Shown: positions 7,885-14,468, counted from the first letter of the stretch. The stretch: 14,468 bases of DNA from Candidatus Bathyarchaeota archaeon (GCA_003601695.1 PIYH01000028.1:1-14468), one strand, 5' to 3'. Notes: generated by a model not told the origin, from the letters alone. A program made the numbers and translations.

Positions 7885-9027
7885 CTATTCTAGATCGCGG
7901 AGTCTTCTACGTGCAGCTTCTACCCCTGAACTTTCAGTCTCATATCCTAGATCCTTCAGCACATTTTCAAGAGCATTTACCGTTATTATGGTCTCCCTCT
8001 CAGAGATTATCCCCATACATCCGATTCTTAAGGTTTCATCTCGTATCCTCCCCGCTCCTCCAGATATCACAACGTCATAGTCTTTATTCATACGGCTTCT
8101 TAGAGTGACACCATCAATTTTCTCAGGCTTTCTGAATGTTATAACGGTCTGTGATCTGACAGGTTCTTCGGGGAAAATTTTAAGCCCTAAAGCCTCAATC
8201 GCTTCATAGAAGGCCTCACTACAAATCCTGTGGCGGCTAAACCTTCTTTTTAATCCTTCTTCACGAATCATCTTTAGCGCCTCATCTAGGGCGTAGAAGA
8301 GGGGGATGGCTGGAGTGAATGGAGTCTCGCTTCTTTCCCCAAATCTACGCATAGTCTTAATGTCGAAATAGAATGGTCTCTGAACCGTTTCGATGGTCTC
8401 CCAAGCCTTCTCGCTTATTGAGAATAATGCTAGCCCCGGAGGGCATGCGAGACATTTTTGACTAGCGGATACGCAGATGTCTATATTCCACTTGTCTACG
8501 GGAAGATCATCTCCTCCAAGTATCGAGACGGCGTCAACTATTAGGAGCATATCATTCTCATCGGCAATTCTACCGATCTCGGGTAGGTCTCGCACAGTAA
8601 CTCCTGTTGATGTCTCATTATAGACTATCGCTATAGCCTTCACATCCTCTTCGCTCTCTACAACTTCTTTTATTTCATCTGCTTTTGGAGCGGCTCCCCA
8701 ACGAGTCTGGGTAATAATTGGTCTCCCTCCTCTTCGAACTATAGCCTCCTTAAGCCTCTCGCTAAAGAGACCGAAGACCGGTACTATAATCTTATCTCCC
8801 GGGTTGACAACGTTTCCCACTACGCATTCGACGCCTCCCGTTCCCGATGCCGTTAGGACGTATATATCTCCCTCCGTCTGGAAGAGGTATCTCATGTTCT
8901 CAGCTATTGACTCATAGAGTCTTCTGAACTCTGAGCTACGATGGCTTATCATCGGTTTGGTCATAGCTCTCATCACTCGTTCCGGAACGTTCGTTGGACC
9001 AGGAACCATTATGAGTTTCTCATTCAT
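7885..9027 (-). CDS. Class V aminotransferase, alanine/serine-glyoxylate type
   Basis: A cytoplasmic PLP-dependent enzyme of 380 residues. The start MVPGPTNVPERV (7-18) is typical of the serine-pyruvate/alanine-glyoxylate aminotransferase group. SGTGG at 61-65 should hold the cofactor phosphate, Asp165 in VDAVS contacts the pyridine nitrogen, and Lys191 in SASQKCLACPPG is the Schiff-base lysine. The C-terminal region carries RIGCMG. Likely chemistry is transfer of the amino group of alanine or serine to glyoxylate, but the substrate pair cannot be read from sequence; related archaeal proteins include phosphoserine and alanine aminotransferases. Length is normal for the family. ATG 9027 is well placed, with AGAAGGG just upstream as a possible ribosome-binding site. 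A promoter region with repeats separates it from the upstream hydrolase gene on the same strand. Confidence 0.88.
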   Translation of the reverse strand: MNEKLIMVPGPTNVPERVMRAMTKPMISHRSSEFRRLYESIAENMRYLFQTEGDIYVLTASGTGGVECVVGNVVNPGDKIIVPVFGLFSERLKEAIVRRGGRPIITQTRWGAAPKADEIKEVVESEEDVKAIAIVYNETSTGVTVRDLPEIGRIADENDMLLIVDAVSILGGDDLPVDKWNIDICVSASQKCLACPPGLALFSISEKAWETIETVQRPFYFDIKTMRRFGERSETPFTPAIPLFYALDEALKMIREEGLKRRFSRHRICSEAFYEAIEALGLKIFPEEPVRSQTVITFRKPEKIDGVTLRSRMNKDYDVVISGGAGRIRDETLRIGCMGIISERETIITVNALENVLKDLGYETESSGVEAARRRLRDLE

Positions 9028-9077
9028 TTTTAACCCTTCTAAGCCGCTGAGATATTCTGATTAAGGGTTGCATTATG

Positions 9078-9127
9078 GTCATAAATGACATAAAAAATAC
9101 GTTCACGTATATAAATGTACACGTATA
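9078..9127 (-). promoter_or_regulatory. Promoter with direct repeats and palindrome ahead of the aminotransferase
   Basis: On the minus strand the AT-rich box ATTTATATACG (9106-9116) fits a TATA element about 25 bp before a transcription start near 9085. Two near-identical 11-mers, GTTCACGTATA (9101-9111) and GTACACGTATA (9117-9127 on plus), overlap and flank the box at a 16-bp step. A palindrome GTCAT-AA-ATGAC (9078-9089) covers the expected start site. Such an arrangement suggests operators for a regulator, but no regulator is encoded nearby. Confidence 0.45.
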
Positions 9128-9135
9128 CTCTTTTT

Positions 9136-9180
9136 CCCTCGGAGAGGGCAATCACTTAGGATGCCTTTCAGGAACCTAAG
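9136..9180 (-). terminator. Two hairpins at the end of the hydrolase gene
   Basis: CTTAGG (9155-9160) pairs with CCTAAG (9175-9180), with an inner CCT/AGG pairing, and this hairpin spans the hydrolase stop codon (9168-9170). A second hairpin, CCCTC-GGA-GAGGG (9136-9148), lies 20 bp beyond the stop. In the minus-strand transcript it is followed by A-rich sequence rather than a U-tract, so an intrinsic terminator role is doubtful; a processing or regulatory structure is equally possible. Confidence 0.3.
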
Positions 9181-10214
9181 AATTTCTTAAAGAATTGAAA
9201 AGCTAAACGTCCGGAGAATCCATGCACTCCCGGAAAGATCTCTATCCAAAGGTTTTCAGGATGCCCGCTTACTTTATAAGCTCTACTAATAGTCTCATGA
9301 GCCTTCATTGCAGAGTGGATCCAGAAACACGTATCTGAAGCTCCGCTCTCTATTAGAAGTGGTTTAGGAGCTATGGCCGCTATAACATCTGGAACATCAG
9401 CATATTTGTAAAGGAATGGGACGATCTGTGAACCGCAGAAGTTAGGCCTTGAGATTGCATAATGCTTAGTGGTTGTGGCATAGCATATGATGTCTGCGGC
9501 TTTTATTCGATCGTCAAGTAGCGCTAAGTAGGTTGTCATAGTTCCTCCGAATGATAAACCCATACATCCGATTCTTTCAGGATCAACTTCCTTCCTTGTT
9601 AGGAGGAAATCTATGACGCGCATCCCATCGAAGATGTTTGAGCCCAAAAGCGTTCGTCCTAAAATCAGATGCTGTATAAAGTGAACGTTGCATATGTCTC
9701 TTTCAGGGTATGGATTTTGATATGCTATACGTTCACCGAAGCTTCTCCAGTCTGGAGCAACCGTTACGAAGCCAGCTTTGGCCATCTGCTCTCCATAATT
9801 ATAGTTACGCCTGGCTATCTCGGCTTTTCTCTCCGGATCATTGAAGTGAACTCCCGCTACCGGATCCTTTCCGTAGGGACCATGCCCATGAGCGCAGAGT
9901 ATGGCCGGTTTCTTTCCTTTCGCATCCTTCGGTATCAACAGGTAGAGCGGGACGTAGCAGTCCTCCTCAGACTGTATCAGCCACTTCTCCCTAATGAACC
10001 TATCAGTCTCTTCGGCAGAGAGAAGCTGTGGATTTAGCGGAGCGGGCTTAGGAAACTCTCCTAAGAGCTCTCTAATTTTACTCTTAAGATTTCTTTTCCA
10101 CTCTTCAAATTCATCCTTATCTCTAGCCTTGAAGGCCAGCGAAGGTTTTATTCGATTATAAAGCTTTGTTAAGAAGATGTCTGTAACTTGTGGTGCATCA
10201 ACTATATCAACCAA
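9168..10214 (-). CDS. Alpha/beta hydrolase, dienelactone hydrolase/acetylxylan esterase-like
   Basis: A serine hydrolase of 348 residues. The nucleophile elbow is GLSFGG with Ser221; the probable triad partners are Asp294 in ESGASDTCFW and His331 in FPGVHGFSG. HGHG at 109-112 fits the oxyanion-hole region that follows the strand AILCA. An extra N-terminal helical region (about 1-70) and the long insert between the HGHG motif and the elbow resemble the family called abhydrolase_7, often annotated acetylxylan esterase. The substrate, an ester of a sugar or small acid, is a guess. No signal peptide is visible, so it should be cytoplasmic. The start is TTG at 10214; an ATG five bases upstream is out of frame and hits a stop after five codons. 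A TATA-like CTATTTAAG at about 10241-10249 lies 30 bp upstream. Confidence 0.82.
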   Translation of the reverse strand: MVDIVDAPQVTDIFLTKLYNRIKPSLAFKARDKDEFEEWKRNLKSKIRELLGEFPKPAPLNPQLLSAEETDRFIREKWLIQSEEDCYVPLYLLIPKDAKGKKPAILCAHGHGPYGKDPVAGVHFNDPERKAEIARRNYNYGEQMAKAGFVTVAPDWRSFGERIAYQNPYPERDICNVHFIQHLILGRTLLGSNIFDGMRVIDFLLTRKEVDPERIGCMGLSFGGTMTTYLALLDDRIKAADIICYATTTKHYAISRPNFCGSQIVPFLYKYADVPDVIAAIAPKPLLIESGASDTCFWIHSAMKAHETISRAYKVSGHPENLWIEIFPGVHGFSGRLAFQFFKKFLGS

Positions 10215-10237
10215 ACCATTCGCACTCCTAGAAAAAT

Positions 10238-10297
10238 CCCTTAAATAGGGGTTTCCTCCAGAAAATAAAAGTTTTTCGGCGTGCGATTCTTAAATCG
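10238..10297. promoter_or_regulatory. Divergent promoter region between hydrolase and SAM hydrolase genes
   Basis: Two TATA-like elements point outward in this 100-bp gap. CCCTTAAATAGGG (10238-10250), symmetric at its ends, lies about 30 bp before the TTG at 10214 on the minus strand. CGATT-CTTA-AATCG (10284-10297), also an inverted repeat, is centred 24 bp before the ATG at 10315. Both spacings predict nearly leaderless transcripts. The inverted-repeat character of both boxes may be incidental to their AT content. Confidence 0.4.
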
Positions 10298-10314
10298 ATA
10301 CCTCAATATTATTA

Positions 10315-11136
10315 ATGGGATCCTCTATGCGGAAGCCAATAATCACTTTACTTTCAGACTTCGGACTTAAGGATCCATACGTTGCAGAGATGAAAGCCGT
10401 CATACTCTCAATCTGCAGAGAAGCTTTAATAATAGACATAAGTCATGAAGTTGAAAAATTCAATGTTAGAATGGGAGCCTTCCTTCTGGCGCAAGCAGCC
10501 CCATACTTTCCTAAGGGAACGATTCACGTTGCCGTTGTCGACCCAGGCGTTGGAACCTCACGGAGAGCAATAATCACCGAGACGAAACGAAGCCTCTATG
10601 TTGGTCCAGATAATGGATTGCTTATGCTAGCCGCTGAGAACGATGGAATCCGTCATATCTATGAGATCAGCAATCCGAAATATATGCTAAGAAGAGCCTC
10701 AAGAACATTTCATGGAAGAGACATATTCAGCCCTGCGGCTGCCTACTTAGCTACTGGAGTAGCCCCGTACATATTTGGCCCAGAGATACATGATCCAGTT
10801 AAGCCGAGCTTCTCATCCCCGAGAGTTCATGATGGAGTAATCTTCGGCGAGATTATTCATGTAGATGGATTCGGCAACTTAATAACGAATATCTCCGAAG
10901 AACTACTTGAGTCGGCGGGGATCTCAGAGGGAGTCAGTCTTTCCGTGCAGCTGGGAGAGAAACATCTGAAAATAGGGCTTGCTTCTTCCTACGGGGATGT
11001 TGAAGTAAACACTCCGCTGGCGATAATCGGCGGAACGGGCTTTCTAGAGATATCAGTCAATCGCGGGAATGCTTCAGGGATACTAGGAGCAAGAGTCGGC
11101 TTTCCAGTTAGGGTGAAGAAAATAGTAGATGGATGA
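10315..11136 (+). CDS. SAM hydroxide adenosyltransferase (DUF62 family)
   Basis: Predicted to hydrolyse S-adenosylmethionine to adenosine and methionine, the activity of archaeal DUF62 proteins related to fluorinase and chlorinase. The 273-residue protein has the family layout: LLSDFGLKDPYVAEMK near the N-terminus (Asp15, Asp20), VAVVDPGVGTSRRA (Asp76 and Arg83), GPDNG at 97-101, and RTFHGRDIF with His133. Asp76, Arg83 and His133 fit the Asp-Arg-His set described for this family, with the same seven-residue spacing between Asp and Arg. The C-terminal part (HVDGFGNLITNI) is the small barrel domain. No halide-site conclusion can be drawn. ATG 10315 lies about 24 bp after a TATA-like box, implying a leaderless mRNA; ATG 10327 (residue 5) would start closer to the usual family N-terminus. 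An MFS gene follows 65 bp later. Confidence 0.9.
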   Translation: MGSSMRKPIITLLSDFGLKDPYVAEMKAVILSICREALIIDISHEVEKFNVRMGAFLLAQAAPYFPKGTIHVAVVDPGVGTSRRAIITETKRSLYVGPDNGLLMLAAENDGIRHIYEISNPKYMLRRASRTFHGRDIFSPAAAYLATGVAPYIFGPEIHDPVKPSFSSPRVHDGVIFGEIIHVDGFGNLITNISEELLESAGISEGVSLSVQLGEKHLKIGLASSYGDVEVNTPLAIIGGTGFLEISVNRGNASGILGARVGFPVRVKKIVDG

Positions 11137-11201
11137 AAAAGAATTTATGCGCCTGTCACAATTTTTGAATCTGCCACGAAGTTATTGGAGAGAATCAAAA
11201 C

Positions 11202-12425
11202 TTGCATAGCCGAGACTCTGAGGAATCCTTGAAACCCAATCCAATACTCTACGGAGTTGCGGCTTCCACATACTTTTCGGACAGTCTACTCCTGAGCTTT
11301 CTCTCTCCATACGTAGTTGTCCTCGGAGCATCATTTGACCAGATGGGAGTGATCAGATCGGCGAGAAACCTATTCCAGAACGCTCTTCAGGTCGGATGGG
11401 CTGAAGTCTCAGAGAGATTCAGCAGAAAGATGCTAGTTGCTATGGGATATATCTCGAGCTGCTGCTTCATATTCTCGTTTCTCCTAATCAGGGATCCATC
11501 TGAGATTCTGATCTTGATAGTTGCCCAAGCGATCTTCTGGTCGGCGGCAGCTCCAGCATGGAGCTCCCTCCTAGCTGACTATACGACCCTTAAAAATCGA
11601 GGGAGAATTCTTGGCAAGATTGGATCTGTGAGCTATCTGAGCAGAGTTATAGCGGCCTTAATCGTTGCTTTAGCCACATATACAGAGAAGGAAATGACAG
11701 CTTCCTCATTCCTCGTTCCGTTTGTCTTATCAGCGGTGACGGCGCTAATCGGCGGTATCTTAATAATCTTCGTGAGAGAGGCAAGATGGGGGAGGACGAC
11801 TGTTCACAGGGAATCCATGATATTCGCACCGATGATGGATGAAAGATTCAGGATCTTCCTTGTGATCAATGGACTTTACTGGTTCACCATGGCATATGCT
11901 TGGCCGCTCTTCCCCTACGTAACTGTAGACATAGTTCATGCGACTGTTTGGCAGATAGCCGTGATCTCAGCGGTTTCAGGTCTCTTCACAAGCGTTTTGC
12001 AGCCAAAGGCAGGAGCCCTTGTAGACAAGTTTGGGAGAAAAAGAATCTTAGCTATGAGCCGAATCTCATTTTTCTTATATCCACTACTCTATGCCATGGC
12101 CAGAAGCTGGATTCATCTCCTCCTAATTAATATGGCATTCTCATTCTCAATGTCAGCTGCGATGGTGAGCTCCTTAGCATACATGATGGATTCGGCTCCC
12201 CTAGGCATGAGAGCAAACTATGCGGCTGCAAGCAACCTAGTTATGGGTATTTCAACATTCTTAGGCTCTATGACTGGAGGAATAATAACAGGGCATCTAT
12301 CAGCCTTCATAAGTTTTGAACAAGCATTATTCTATGGACTTGTAACCTCAGCGATTCTCCGCTTCCTCTCAAGTCTAGGCTTCCTATTCATAAAAGAAAC
12401 AGTAAGGGAAGAAAGGATCCCGTAA
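11202..12425 (+). CDS. MFS transporter
   Basis: A 407-residue integral membrane protein with twelve predicted helices in two halves, an energy-coupled transporter of the major facilitator superfamily. Motif A is clear in the second half (KAGALVDKFGRKRIL, about 269-283) and degenerate in the first (SERFSRKML, about 70-78). A charged central loop at about 191-215 separates the halves. The closest look is to drug/efflux or sugar-type MFS proteins, but no substrate motif is evident. The start is TTG 11202 because no ATG lies in frame before the first helix; GGAG at 11187-11190 is an 11-nt-distant, weak ribosome-binding site. It may be co-transcribed with the SAM hydrolase gene, although a TATA-like AATTTATG near 11143 allows its own promoter. 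A second MFS gene lies 0.8 kb downstream. Confidence 0.88.
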   Translation: MHSRDSEESLKPNPILYGVAASTYFSDSLLLSFLSPYVVVLGASFDQMGVIRSARNLFQNALQVGWAEVSERFSRKMLVAMGYISSCCFIFSFLLIRDPSEILILIVAQAIFWSAAAPAWSSLLADYTTLKNRGRILGKIGSVSYLSRVIAALIVALATYTEKEMTASSFLVPFVLSAVTALIGGILIIFVREARWGRTTVHRESMIFAPMMDERFRIFLVINGLYWFTMAYAWPLFPYVTVDIVHATVWQIAVISAVSGLFTSVLQPKAGALVDKFGRKRILAMSRISFFLYPLLYAMARSWIHLLLINMAFSFSMSAAMVSSLAYMMDSAPLGMRANYAAASNLVMGISTFLGSMTGGIITGHLSAFISFEQALFYGLVTSAILRFLSSLGFLFIKETVREERIP

Positions 12426-12526
12426 AAAGAATGATAAATGCATGATCAACACTATTCCGATCAACTCCCTCCATGCAGGTTGCTTCCTCAAGCTGATGTA
12501 CATACGCGCGATATCATGCTTAGAAA

Positions 12527-12536
12527 GATTTAAACC
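12527..12536 (+). promoter_or_regulatory. Orphan TATA-like element, possibly for a tiny ORF or RNA
   Basis: GATTTAAACC preceded by purines (TAGAAA) looks like a strong archaeal TATA box. An ATG at 12560 lies 28 bp from its centre and opens a 21-codon frame ending at 12625, the spacing of a leaderless gene. The predicted peptide has no recognisable feature, so a small RNA or a chance match is as likely. Nothing else convincing is seen on the plus strand in 12426-13030. Confidence 0.25.
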
Positions 12537-12671
12537 ACTTCGCTAGACTTACTCTCTTTATGTTAAAATTCATCTTTCAGCATGTTCTCATCAAATACCA
12601 TTATCTCCATACTACCCGACCATAATCAACAAACTCAGCTAAAATCCTGCATTAACCCATACATACATTCC

Positions 12672-13036
12672 CTATACGCTCAACTTCTCTGAGGTGCTAG
12701 ATAGTTTATAAACTGCTGATATCGCAATTAAACCCCGATTTCTTCGTGATAAACTATAATCAAACGTAGAAGTAAGATGTGGATAAACGGGATACTCTCC
12801 TGTCTCCCTTACAAGCTTTAAGTCCTCTCCCTCGCTATGTGCTTAATCATCATGACGAGAAGCCGATAGGCGCCCTGAGCACAATTAATTTATGTAAATT
12901 ATAGTGAGCGTCTTAGATATCAGTTATCGAAAAGCATTATGTGATATCTCGATATTTTCCTCGCTATGGTTTCTATTGTTTCGCTATGGCTTGTTAGAAT
13001 CCACAATAGGGCTCCTATGCGCTGTGCATCAAAAAT
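12672..13036 (-). pseudogene. Frame-broken protein-coding relic upstream of tRNA-Pro
   Basis: Three consecutive minus-strand stretches read like protein but lie in different frames. From 13036 to 12920: DAQRIGALLWILTSH, SETIETIARKISRYHIMLF, then TGA. From 12889 to 12818: CAQGAYRLLVMMIKHIARER, then TAA. Overlapping this, 12842 to 12672: DLKLVRETGEYPVYPHL, TSTFDYSLSRRNRG, LIAISAVYKLSS, ending in TAG. The last two join smoothly at ARER to DLKLV if one base is shifted. The first and second fragments both begin with an AQ-containing stretch and include an IAR-type segment, so they could be degenerate copies of each other. No start codon is credible. Further down, 12580-12660 holds shorter stretches (RILAEFVDYGRVV, MVFDENMLKDEF). 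I do not recognise a family; chance open frames remain possible. Confidence 0.37.
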
Positions 13037-13043
13037 TTAAATA
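13034..13043 (+). promoter_or_regulatory. TATA-like element for tRNA-Pro
   Basis: AATTTAAATA within an A-rich context is positioned so that transcription would begin near 13064, about 16 nt before the mature tRNA 5' end. This is the usual arrangement for an archaeal tRNA gene. Confidence 0.5.
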
Positions 13044-13079
13044 ACTTTATCACGTTTTAAATCTGAAAGAAATGTTGAA

Positions 13080-13157
13080 GGGGTCGTCGGCTAGCTTGGT
13101 CTAGGCTCCGAGACTTGGGCTCTCGGGACCCCGGTTCAAATCCGGGCGACCCCACCA
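13080..13157 (+). tRNA. trnP: tRNA-Pro (anticodon TGG), CCA encoded
   Basis: All arms can be folded by eye. The acceptor stem GGGGTCG (13080-13086) pairs fully with CGACCCC (13147-13153), followed by discriminator A and an encoded CCA (13155-13157). The D loop carries A14, G15, G18-G19 and A21. The anticodon stem CGAGA/TCTCG (13109-13113, 13121-13125) closes the loop CTTGGGC, with anticodon TGG at 13116-13118 reading CCA proline codons and G37 as expected for proline tRNAs. The T stem CCCGG/CCGGG encloses TTCAAAT. The variable loop has four bases with C48 able to pair with G15. There is no intron. Position 9 is C and the D stem has two G-U type pairs, mildly unusual. A TTTTT tract at 13165-13169 may end transcription. 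Confidence 0.96.
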
Positions 13158-13221
13158 CTCCATATTTTTATTATTGGAAGGATCTGAAAATGGCATCTCT
13201 AAGTTTCTGAAAGATTCAGAC

Positions 13222-13260
13222 GGAGGGGCTTAGATGCCTCGAAACTACTGGTGAGGACTC
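13222..13260 (+). promoter_or_regulatory. Strong ribosome-binding site, six-codon ORF and in-frame TGA ahead of MFS gene
   Basis: GGAGGGG (13222-13228) sits 5 nt before ATG 13234, an ideal translation start. This ATG opens only MPRNYW before TGA at 13252-13254, in the same frame as the MFS gene that follows. A second match to the 16S tail, GGTGAGG (13250-13256), overlaps that stop and precedes the TTG at 13261. It may be a leader peptide with coupled re-initiation, or the remnant of an original MFS start interrupted by a nonsense change. Confidence 0.4.
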
Positions 13261-14468
13261 TTGGGTTTCGGAAGAGGTCTATTGAAGTTTGCCACACGAA
13301 ACTATCTAGTCTTGACTTTCACAACGTTAATTTGGAATCTCGGATTCAGCACGACAAGTACGTACTTCTCTCTATATGTACTTGAGCTTGGAGGCACAGA
13401 GACTACTATAGGTTTAATTCAAGCATTGGGAAGCGGTGGATATATATTCTCCATAATAGTGGGCGGGTACGTAGTTGATCTGTATGGAAGAAAGAAGCTG
13501 TTAGGGGTGATGAGTATTGCTTCCGGTATGAGCTGCATGCTCTTGGCAGCGGCGCCGAATTGGCAGCTCCTAGCAATAGCCGCGGTGATTATGAATCTTT
13601 GCTGGGCTGGGGATCCAGCTTTCTGGGCTATGCTGGCTGATTCTATAAGTGAGAGATATAGGGGCAGAGCGTTTGCCTTCTTCAGCTTCGTGAATTCTCT
13701 GCCATGGGTGGTAATGCCCTATCTTGGAGGAGTTCTCGTTGATCTGAAGGGAGTGATTGTTGCAGTACGCTGGATGCTTCTTACATCTGCTCTTTTAGGA
13801 GCGGTGGCTGGCATTGCTCAGCTCCTCCTCTTAGAGGAAACTCTTCCCGTATCTAAAGGTGTGAAAGGTAATGCTCATTCCGGAGATGTAAAGTATATAA
13901 TTATGAAGGCTTTCAGGGAACACTATGAATTATGGATTTCGATGCCTCGCCCTCTGCTGGCTTTAGCATTAACATATATGATTTGGTCCTTCGAGTTTGG
14001 CCTCGTTGAACCCTACTGGATAGTCTATGCGGAGGAGGAGATAGGCCTCACATCGACTCAATGGGGGATCATTACGGCGGCTGGAAACGTTGTGAGTCTC
14101 ATATTTAAGTTTCTAGTAGTTGGGAGTATTCTGGATAGGTTTCAGAGAAGAATGGTATTGCTGGCGGTCCTAGCATTTGACTCATTTAACTACCTTCTCT
14201 TCATTTTCTGCAGAAGCTTTTCCCATACTCTCCTTCTATGGATATATGCCTCCATAGTTTGGTCATTTTATGAAGCGACGTATTCTTCTATGGAGGCGGA
14301 TCTAATTCCGAAGGAAAGGAGGGGTCGAATGTATGCCGCCTTAGATATTGCTTGGTCTGCTTTTAGCATACCAGCGTCGATTATTGGGGGATTCGTTTAT
14401 GAGAAAGTAAGTCCTAAGCTCTCGTTTATACTTGCATCTATGATCGTACTTCTATGCTTAGCGGTAAC
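13261..14468 (+). CDS. MFS transporter, 3' end beyond the window
   Basis: At least 402 residues of a second major facilitator superfamily transporter; no stop is reached at the window end. The N-terminus (GFGRGLLKFATRNYLVL) leads into the first helix. Motif A GGYVVDLYGRKKLLG lies between helices 2 and 3, and a related ERYRGRAFAF segment follows helix 4. A hydrophilic linker (about residues 196-225, VSKGVKGNAHSGDVK) separates two six-helix halves; the second half has VGSILDRFQRRMVLL as its motif A and PKERRGRMYAALDIAW near helix 10. At least ten helices are visible. It is distinct from the MFS protein at 11202-12425. TTG 13261 is chosen because an in-frame TGA lies at 13252-13254; TTG 13282 is an alternative. 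Direction and substrate of transport are unknown; efflux is the commonest role for this type. Confidence 0.85.
   Translation, partial: MGFGRGLLKFATRNYLVLTFTTLIWNLGFSTTSTYFSLYVLELGGTETTIGLIQALGSGGYIFSIIVGGYVVDLYGRKKLLGVMSIASGMSCMLLAAAPNWQLLAIAAVIMNLCWAGDPAFWAMLADSISERYRGRAFAFFSFVNSLPWVVMPYLGGVLVDLKGVIVAVRWMLLTSALLGAVAGIAQLLLLEETLPVSKGVKGNAHSGDVKYIIMKAFREHYELWISMPRPLLALALTYMIWSFEFGLVEPYWIVYAEEEIGLTSTQWGIITAAGNVVSLIFKFLVVGSILDRFQRRMVLLAVLAFDSFNYLLFIFCRSFSHTLLLWIYASIVWSFYEATYSSMEADLIPKERRGRMYAALDIAWSAFSIPASIIGGFVYEKVSPKLSFILASMIVLLCLAV

Noticed and set aside
7743..8108. Plus-strand open frame of about 120 codons across the end of the second ABC gene and the start of the convergent aminotransferase gene.
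   Set aside because: It overlaps two well-supported genes in other frames, is rich in Ser/Pro as expected for antisense reading, and shows no domain.
8012..9576. An identical 18-mer, CCCATACATCCGATTCTT, at 8012-8029 and 9559-9576.
   Set aside because: Both copies encode the peptide RIGCMG in the same frame of two unrelated enzymes; this looks like coincidental codon sharing of a short common motif rather than a functional repeat.
12701..12757. Perfect palindrome AGTTTATAAACT (12703-12714) and inverted copies ATAGTTTAT / ATAAACTAT (12701-12709, 12749-12757).
   Set aside because: AT-rich, 39 bp apart, not next to a promoter of an intact gene, and both lie inside the frame of the decayed coding stretch; chance is a sufficient explanation.
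12850..12880. Possible C/D-box guide RNA (TGACGA followed by CTGA).
   Set aside because: The C-box match is imperfect, the spacing is too short for two guides, and no C'/D' boxes are present.
13130..13157. tRNA-Pro 3' end as an integration site for a mobile element.
   Set aside because: No second copy of the tRNA 3' segment and no integrase gene are present in the window.

Overview
The window is archaeal. Evidence: an eL33 (L35Ae) ribosomal protein gene, an intron-free tRNA-Pro(TGG) with canonical archaeal arms, TATA-like boxes about 25-30 bp upstream of several start codons (some nearly leaderless), frequent TTG starts, and an archaeal/halogenase-type SAM hydroxide adenosyltransferase. An MtdB-type methylene-tetrahydromethanopterin dehydrogenase implies a C1 pathway on a pterin carrier. 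A TACK-type archaeon such as a Bathyarchaeia relative would fit, but that placement is inference.

Layout. 1-460: C-terminal remnant of a DDE transposase on the minus strand. 466-1305: a seven-helix membrane protein of unknown function, followed by a tiny overlapping ORF. 1446-2120: no intact gene, but a stretch of the minus strand reads like a broken protein gene. 2124-2390: eL33, convergent with mtdB (2477-3451, minus). A shared AT-rich promoter near 3527-3538 separates mtdB from a divergent three-gene operon: an ArsR-type regulator and two ABC half-transporters (3567-7828). The two ABC proteins have complementary motif defects, which identifies them as a heterodimeric exporter with one degenerate and one catalytic ATP site. 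7885-10214: two minus-strand genes, a class V aminotransferase and a dienelactone-hydrolase/acetylxylan-esterase-like hydrolase, separated by a promoter region with repeats and a palindrome. 10315-12425: SAM hydroxide adenosyltransferase and an MFS transporter on the plus strand. 12426-13079: no intact gene, again with minus-strand coding-like fragments in shifted frames. 13080-13157: tRNA-Pro. 13261-14468: a second MFS transporter, running off the window, preceded by a strong ribosome-binding site and a six-codon ORF in the same frame.

How the genes work together. The one clear functional unit is the regulator plus exporter. The other genes look like a housekeeping and accessory mosaic: a ribosomal protein, a tRNA, C1 metabolism, SAM turnover, aminotransfer and three exporter-type systems. 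I found no CRISPR array, complete insertion sequence or phage module. The most interesting signals are the asymmetric ABC pair, the two apparent gene graveyards, the upstream in-frame TGA before the last MFS gene, and the repeat-rich promoter at 9078-9127.
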